Shown in pieces: positions 59,730 through 64,000 of a stretch of DNA of 64,000 nucleotides (its first letter is position 1; every line of letters starts with the position of its first letter). The notes below the pieces were generated by a model, which was not told the DNA's origin, made no database searches, and saw only the letters and a list, made by a program, of their open reading frames with translations. Source of the stretch: Oreohelix idahoensis (Eukaryota > Mollusca > Gastropoda > Stylommatophora > Oreohelicidae); the NCBI GenBank assembly GCA_024509875.1, contig JAMPIV010004462.1:372001-436000 (forward strand), written 5' to 3'. A program made the translations under genes and the position numbers.

Positions 59730-60830
59730 GTTAACTAATTATGTGACTCACTTATTCGAAATATAATACAATATAATGGCTTGTTGCTTTACAGACTGAT
59801 GTAAGCAAAGAATGGTAATAGTTTAGAGCAATAACAGCAATGCAAATATGTAATATCAATGTAGCGAAGAAGAAAGAAAAATACGGTACAAGAGGGGAAA
59901 AAATTATATATAAAGCAATAGCATAGGACAAGAATATGGACAAGCAGTGAACCACTAGCAGCAAGGAAAAAAAATTCTAATGGGAAACACAAGGGACAAC
60001 AGCAACTGGAACAATCTCACTGCTAAGAATAGACAACACAGGACCCAGACAAGGTATAAACAGATAAATTGTATAAAACAAGTGATAGGTAGATGAGGAA
60101 AACAGCAAGAACAAAACAGTCACCAAATAAGGAAAATAGCAACAGACAAACAATGCATTTACAAATGGAAAGACGAAACTTCACAACTAACATGAACTAT
60201 TATAAAGAACAATCAGTGGTCTAAAACCTCGGTGAGATTGCTCGACCCGGAAATACCACTGAATGAAATTTACAAGAACATCCCTATAGAACATTCAATG
60301 TGCGGTCATCTTTCAATGACATGTTATCGCTAGCACTGAATCGCCAACCAACCTTCCCGCAAAAACATAAGATCATGAATAGTTAAAATGAAAAAAAATG
60401 ACAGAAGGATTTACCAGCACATAACTGGACACATATGCATAAAATTACAGGCCACTTATCTGTAAAAAAGCAATCCGGCAGATGCTCGCTTGAAGACAAA
60501 ATTCAGCGCTGCCTGTAGACTGATGTAATAATGACGTGTAGATAACAATGGTACAGCAAACAGTGGCCACGAAAATCAAATGAAGACGACAGCAGACTTG
60601 ATTGACGACATCTGGAAGTGAATTTGAGTATAAACGTATAATGTAGACATCATGACGAAAGATGACGGTTAAACAGGAAAGCCGGTAGTCATGCGCAGTT
60701 CATAAAAAATTATGTAAATCAGGGTCAACGTTGAAATTCCATAAAACTTGAACAGGAAAAATCACGAAGAAAAATGTCCTGAAACGTCGATCTCGATCTT
60801 CTTCTTGGTCCTCACACTGGCCACCAAATG
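59730..60830 (-). other. 5' leader and primer site region of element D
   Basis: Non-coding 1.1 kb between gag and the 5' LTR. Four bases inside the LTR, the minus strand reads TGGTGGCCAGTGTGAGGA (60826-60809), a primer-site candidate. I cannot assign its tRNA. Confidence 0.55.
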
Positions 60831-63800
60831 TGTTACGTGTGGTTGTCTTCTTGTAGTTAGGTTTGGGTTACAATATAAAGTCACAAACGTACATGCATCA
60901 TACTGATAAACACGAATGGAGACGGGTATGGTCGTTACAGGACATCACTGGCCGAAGAACACAAGTCGTCGGTTAGAGGGTCCACAAATCATCTTCCACA
61001 TTTTATTTTACTTCAGGAACAACATCATCATAGTCAAAGCATATATATAAGGCATACATCGTAGTTAATCTTTCATCTGTCTCGTCTCAATCATTCAGTT
61101 CTGGCCGCTGTACTAGAGGTGCATACGAACGATGACAACCCAAGTAATGTGGACCAGACGACGTGAATGTAAAAATACTTGAATTATACCTCCATCAATA
61201 GGTGGAACTTCTTGATAAGTTCTGAATTATCTTATATAACACAGTGGCGGCCTTCGGAGTCAAATATGCAACTTAAATAGATCTCTTTCTCCGCAATACT
61301 TGGAGCCTGAATAAAACACGTCTTACTATGAAGACTTGAAGTACCGAAAGGCCTCGAATATTAACCGTTAGCATAAGTTAGTGCAAAACGCGTTACGTCA
61401 TTAACAACTGGTGACGTATTAAATATGCAGCGTGCAATATAAGTTAAAACCCGTGCAAAAACATGAGTTACTGTCGTGGAATATTCTAATCCACATATAT
61501 AAATTAAAAGGTAAATATAAAGCCTAACAAATAAATCTAATAAAGAAAAGAGCAATGGTAAAATAACAGTGCTGTCACAAGGAATGTACTCGAAATCCCC
61601 TTTGTTTTATGCTTCGTCTGCAAATTGTAACGCTTTCACGTTGATAGTAAAAGCCTACTATATTATTACCCGCTTTCTTCAATGAAACGTGTGCTTATTT
61701 CTTGGAAAAACATTGAGATACCAAGCTGATCAATGACCTAATTTAAATATTTCATTCATTCCATTTTATACACGGCGTAACTAAAGACAGATGGACTAAA
61801 GGATAGAGAGAAGGGAGAGGCATAAAGCCGAACACGTGCAACACAAAACACGCGTCGCGCGATACACAATTACTACTATCACGCGTGTAAGGCCACATGC
61901 ACTAACTTTTTCAGACGGACAGTGATAAATTCACTACCCTTCCCAGAGTTAGGTTTTAAAAAACCTGGGAAACGCTTATTAGAAAAGATAACATTATATG
62001 GGTTTACGTTTGAAAACATTACAGTACCCAGACAGCACATCTTCGAAACAGGAGGTAGAAGAAATTGCATATTTTGAACGCAGCCACTTAGCTCTATTAA
62101 ATATATATATTTGGGTTCCTTAGGGTTTGCTGACAAAGAATATGTACAACGTTATGCAAATAGTCTAGGAATTAACAAGTTATAGCCAAAATAAAATGAT
62201 GGTGCTGTCAGACAACACCCAAAATCAGAATCGCTCAGTGGTAGATTTTTTTACACCACCATTGTACGGGAAATGGGCCACAAGTTACATTTGAACTGAT
62301 TGGCTGGAATGATATGTAAGGCTAAACACGATTAGTCGGGCTATAAATACTATCTTTGGTTGTTAGGGGAGACGTAGGAAGTTAAAATTTTTTCAAACAC
62401 TTGTCGAAACGTGGCTCCATTGGCCAGACTCGCTGATATACTCACTTAGGAGCGTTAGTTCGAGACCACTAGTCAAATAAGCTTGATAAAGCAACAGTGC
62501 GTTGAAGCCAGCTCATATTTTTGCTAAATAAAAGCCTGGAACATAAGCAGATGGGAATTTGTGCCAGTAGTTGTGCCAGAATTCATTGCTAATCAACGTA
62601 TCTGTGTTTGTTTCCATGAATTGTGGTAAGCTTGAAACATTCAGTATCTTTTAATGAAAATTGAATGTGAATTGTTAATTTATGCCTGTATATATGTGTA
62701 GTTCAGTAGCAAACATGATGTAAAGCCTATAATGCTCCAGCCTGAACAGAAGGTGTCGGAGGAAAGTAAAACTGCATGGAATGGCCAAACAGTACACTGA
62801 CACCTAGATTATTGATTAGACAGAAATAATGCTGGAAGTGCAGAGGCGTAGTAACCATTAAGGAGGTAAATACTGGTATAAAGTATTTCAGATGAAGCTG
62901 ACAGTTGGCCTAACGCTCTGAACTCAATGTTTGTGATGTATTGTGCTCAGTGTAAAAAGAGAGTATAAATTAGTTATGAAGTAGAAGGTACATCCTTCTT
63001 GTTTTCAGGGACCGTGGTCTTGATGGTATTGAGCAGCACCTGGTCAGAGCTTTGCTGAATCCAGAGTCGGACAGCATACTCCTTGGTCCATTTAGCTATC
63101 AGTGAGGTGTCTCCAGAGCCCAGGGGAGAAATCGAGCAGAGAAGTCTTTTCCTGCCGCCATCACACAAGATAAGCTGATGTGGCCAGCTGAGCTCAAAAT
63201 TATGTACCCCCAGCTTAAAATGACCTTGTAAAAATAACATTAAGAGGGGAATTAAATTGTTTTAATATCAGGAACTGAGAACATCTCCAATACTAGGTCC
63301 AATAAAGACAAACTATTGAAGTCATGATGACAAATACCAACAGAGCTTGAACAAAACAAAACCAGTATTACCTCATATTACTACTACACAACTGACACAC
63401 ATAGGATACTTTTAATAATATATGTCATTACCATATTCATATTGATAAATTCTGTACATATAACTTGTAAGTAAAATTGATTGTGATTCCTGGTTCCCTT
63501 TGTATTTGAATCAGGACACATATTCATTCATAACAGCAATGAATACATATTGTTATTTGAAAAGTTATCAGTGACTCCTTTAAGATATCCTTTAGAGTGT
63601 TATATGTATGTGAGTGTCACAGTGTTGTCAAGTGTGGTGGAATAAATTAAATTGTTTATCTGTCTGTTGTTGTTATGACTTACACTTCATCATACACATA
63701 CCCTAGACATACAACGTAGTCATCACACTATTCCAGAATAATTCTGACTGAGGTATACATATGTGGCAGCAAGCAAGGTTATATATAATACACTACTCTT

Positions 63801-63972
63801 ATTAGATATATACCTTCACAGCTGATCTCAGTCAGTACACTAAGTCCCCTATAAATATTTATAACATCTCACTTCACCACAGTTACCACAGAGAGACATA
63901 TTAGCGCAAAATAAATGGCAATAGCCTATGTGTGGCAACGATACAAAATACATTAATATTCGTTCTTTAACA
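60831..63972 (-). repeat. 5' LTR of element D, split by a solo LTR
   Basis: LTR sequence at 60831-61471 and 63887-63972, collinear with 54686-55412. The break is the family C solo LTR with its duplication. Confidence 0.9.
61472..63881 (+). repeat. Solo LTR of family C in the 5' LTR of D
   Basis: 2410 bases, TGTCGTGGA...TTCACCACA, flanked by GTTAC (61467-61471 and 63882-63886). It keeps both segments that the 5' and 3' LTRs of element C have lost, and the ATGAATTGTG/GTAAGC block near 62619. More diverged than the element C LTRs, so it is an older insertion. Confidence 0.93.
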
Positions 63973-64000
63973 GCTAAATAAATTTGTTGAATGTTTTCTT

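Larger units (their letters stand above)
54686..63972 (-). mobile_element. Gmr1-like LTR retrotransposon D, internally deleted
   Basis: LTRs at 54686-55412 and 60831-63972, with plus-strand ends TGTTACGTG and TTTAACA. Flanks are GTTAA (54681-54685) and GCTAA (63973-63977), a 5-base duplication with one change. Gag and protease read on the minus strand, followed by scraps of RT thumb and RNase H. The integrase and most of RT are gone. The 5' LTR (right side) is split by a solo LTR of family C. Gag shares the motifs of elements A and B. Confidence 0.88.

Overview
The window is AT-rich animal DNA made almost entirely of transposable elements nested in one another. The only host coding sequence I can support is one 174-base exon at 54009-54182 (+). 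It has a good 3' acceptor and 5' donor and encodes 58 residues resembling the TRP_2 region of TRPC-type (transient receptor potential) channels. The rest of the window therefore looks like intron or intergenic DNA of a metazoan. The mix of elements (Gmr1-like Ty3/gypsy, RTE-type LINEs, Tc1, mariner) suits an invertebrate, perhaps a lophotrochozoan or basal deuterostome. That placement is inference, and I cannot name a species.

Layout. (1) 1-10030: LTR retrotransposon A (+). It has Ty3/gypsy-type proteins in the unusual order gag-protease-integrase-RT-RNase H (Gmr1-like). Its 5' LTR is cut by the window edge, and it contains a strange error-rich tandem duplication at 3378-4575. (2) 10031-16948: little content beyond two decayed RTE LINE fragments. 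(3) 16949-30390: a four-level nest. A full-length RTE LINE (-, 12-bp target duplication) is interrupted by a non-autonomous terminal-inverted-repeat transposon (8-bp target duplication). That holds a Tc1-like transposon (-), which in turn holds LTR retrotransposon C (+, 5-bp target duplication, tRNA-Pro primer site). Element C has one long open frame (gag-protease-integrase N-terminus) and no RT. Its gag start codon seems to lie in the LTR, joined by splicing. (4) 32667-33986: a mariner element with one stop codon. (5) 34217-52993: Gmr1-like element B (+, target duplication GATGG). It carries an unknown insert in gag, an RTE LINE after RNase H, and a 3' LTR split by another LINE and by a mariner that itself contains a 2.5-kb solo LTR. 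(6) 53000-54685: LINE scraps, the TRPC-like exon and a CT microsatellite. (7) 54686-63972: Gmr1-like element D (-), with an internal deletion covering integrase and most of RT. Its 5' LTR holds a solo LTR of family C.

Elements A, B and D share a gag plan: an M-[A/S]-T-x-[D/E]-Y-F start, a charged coiled coil, a capsid-like domain, an RGN-rich stretch, and a C-x2-C-x13-C-G-[H/Y]-P-L motif just before the protease where a CCHC knuckle would be expected. I found no operon-type organisation, CRISPR array or rRNA. A tRNA-Ile-like remnant lies at 56935-57010.
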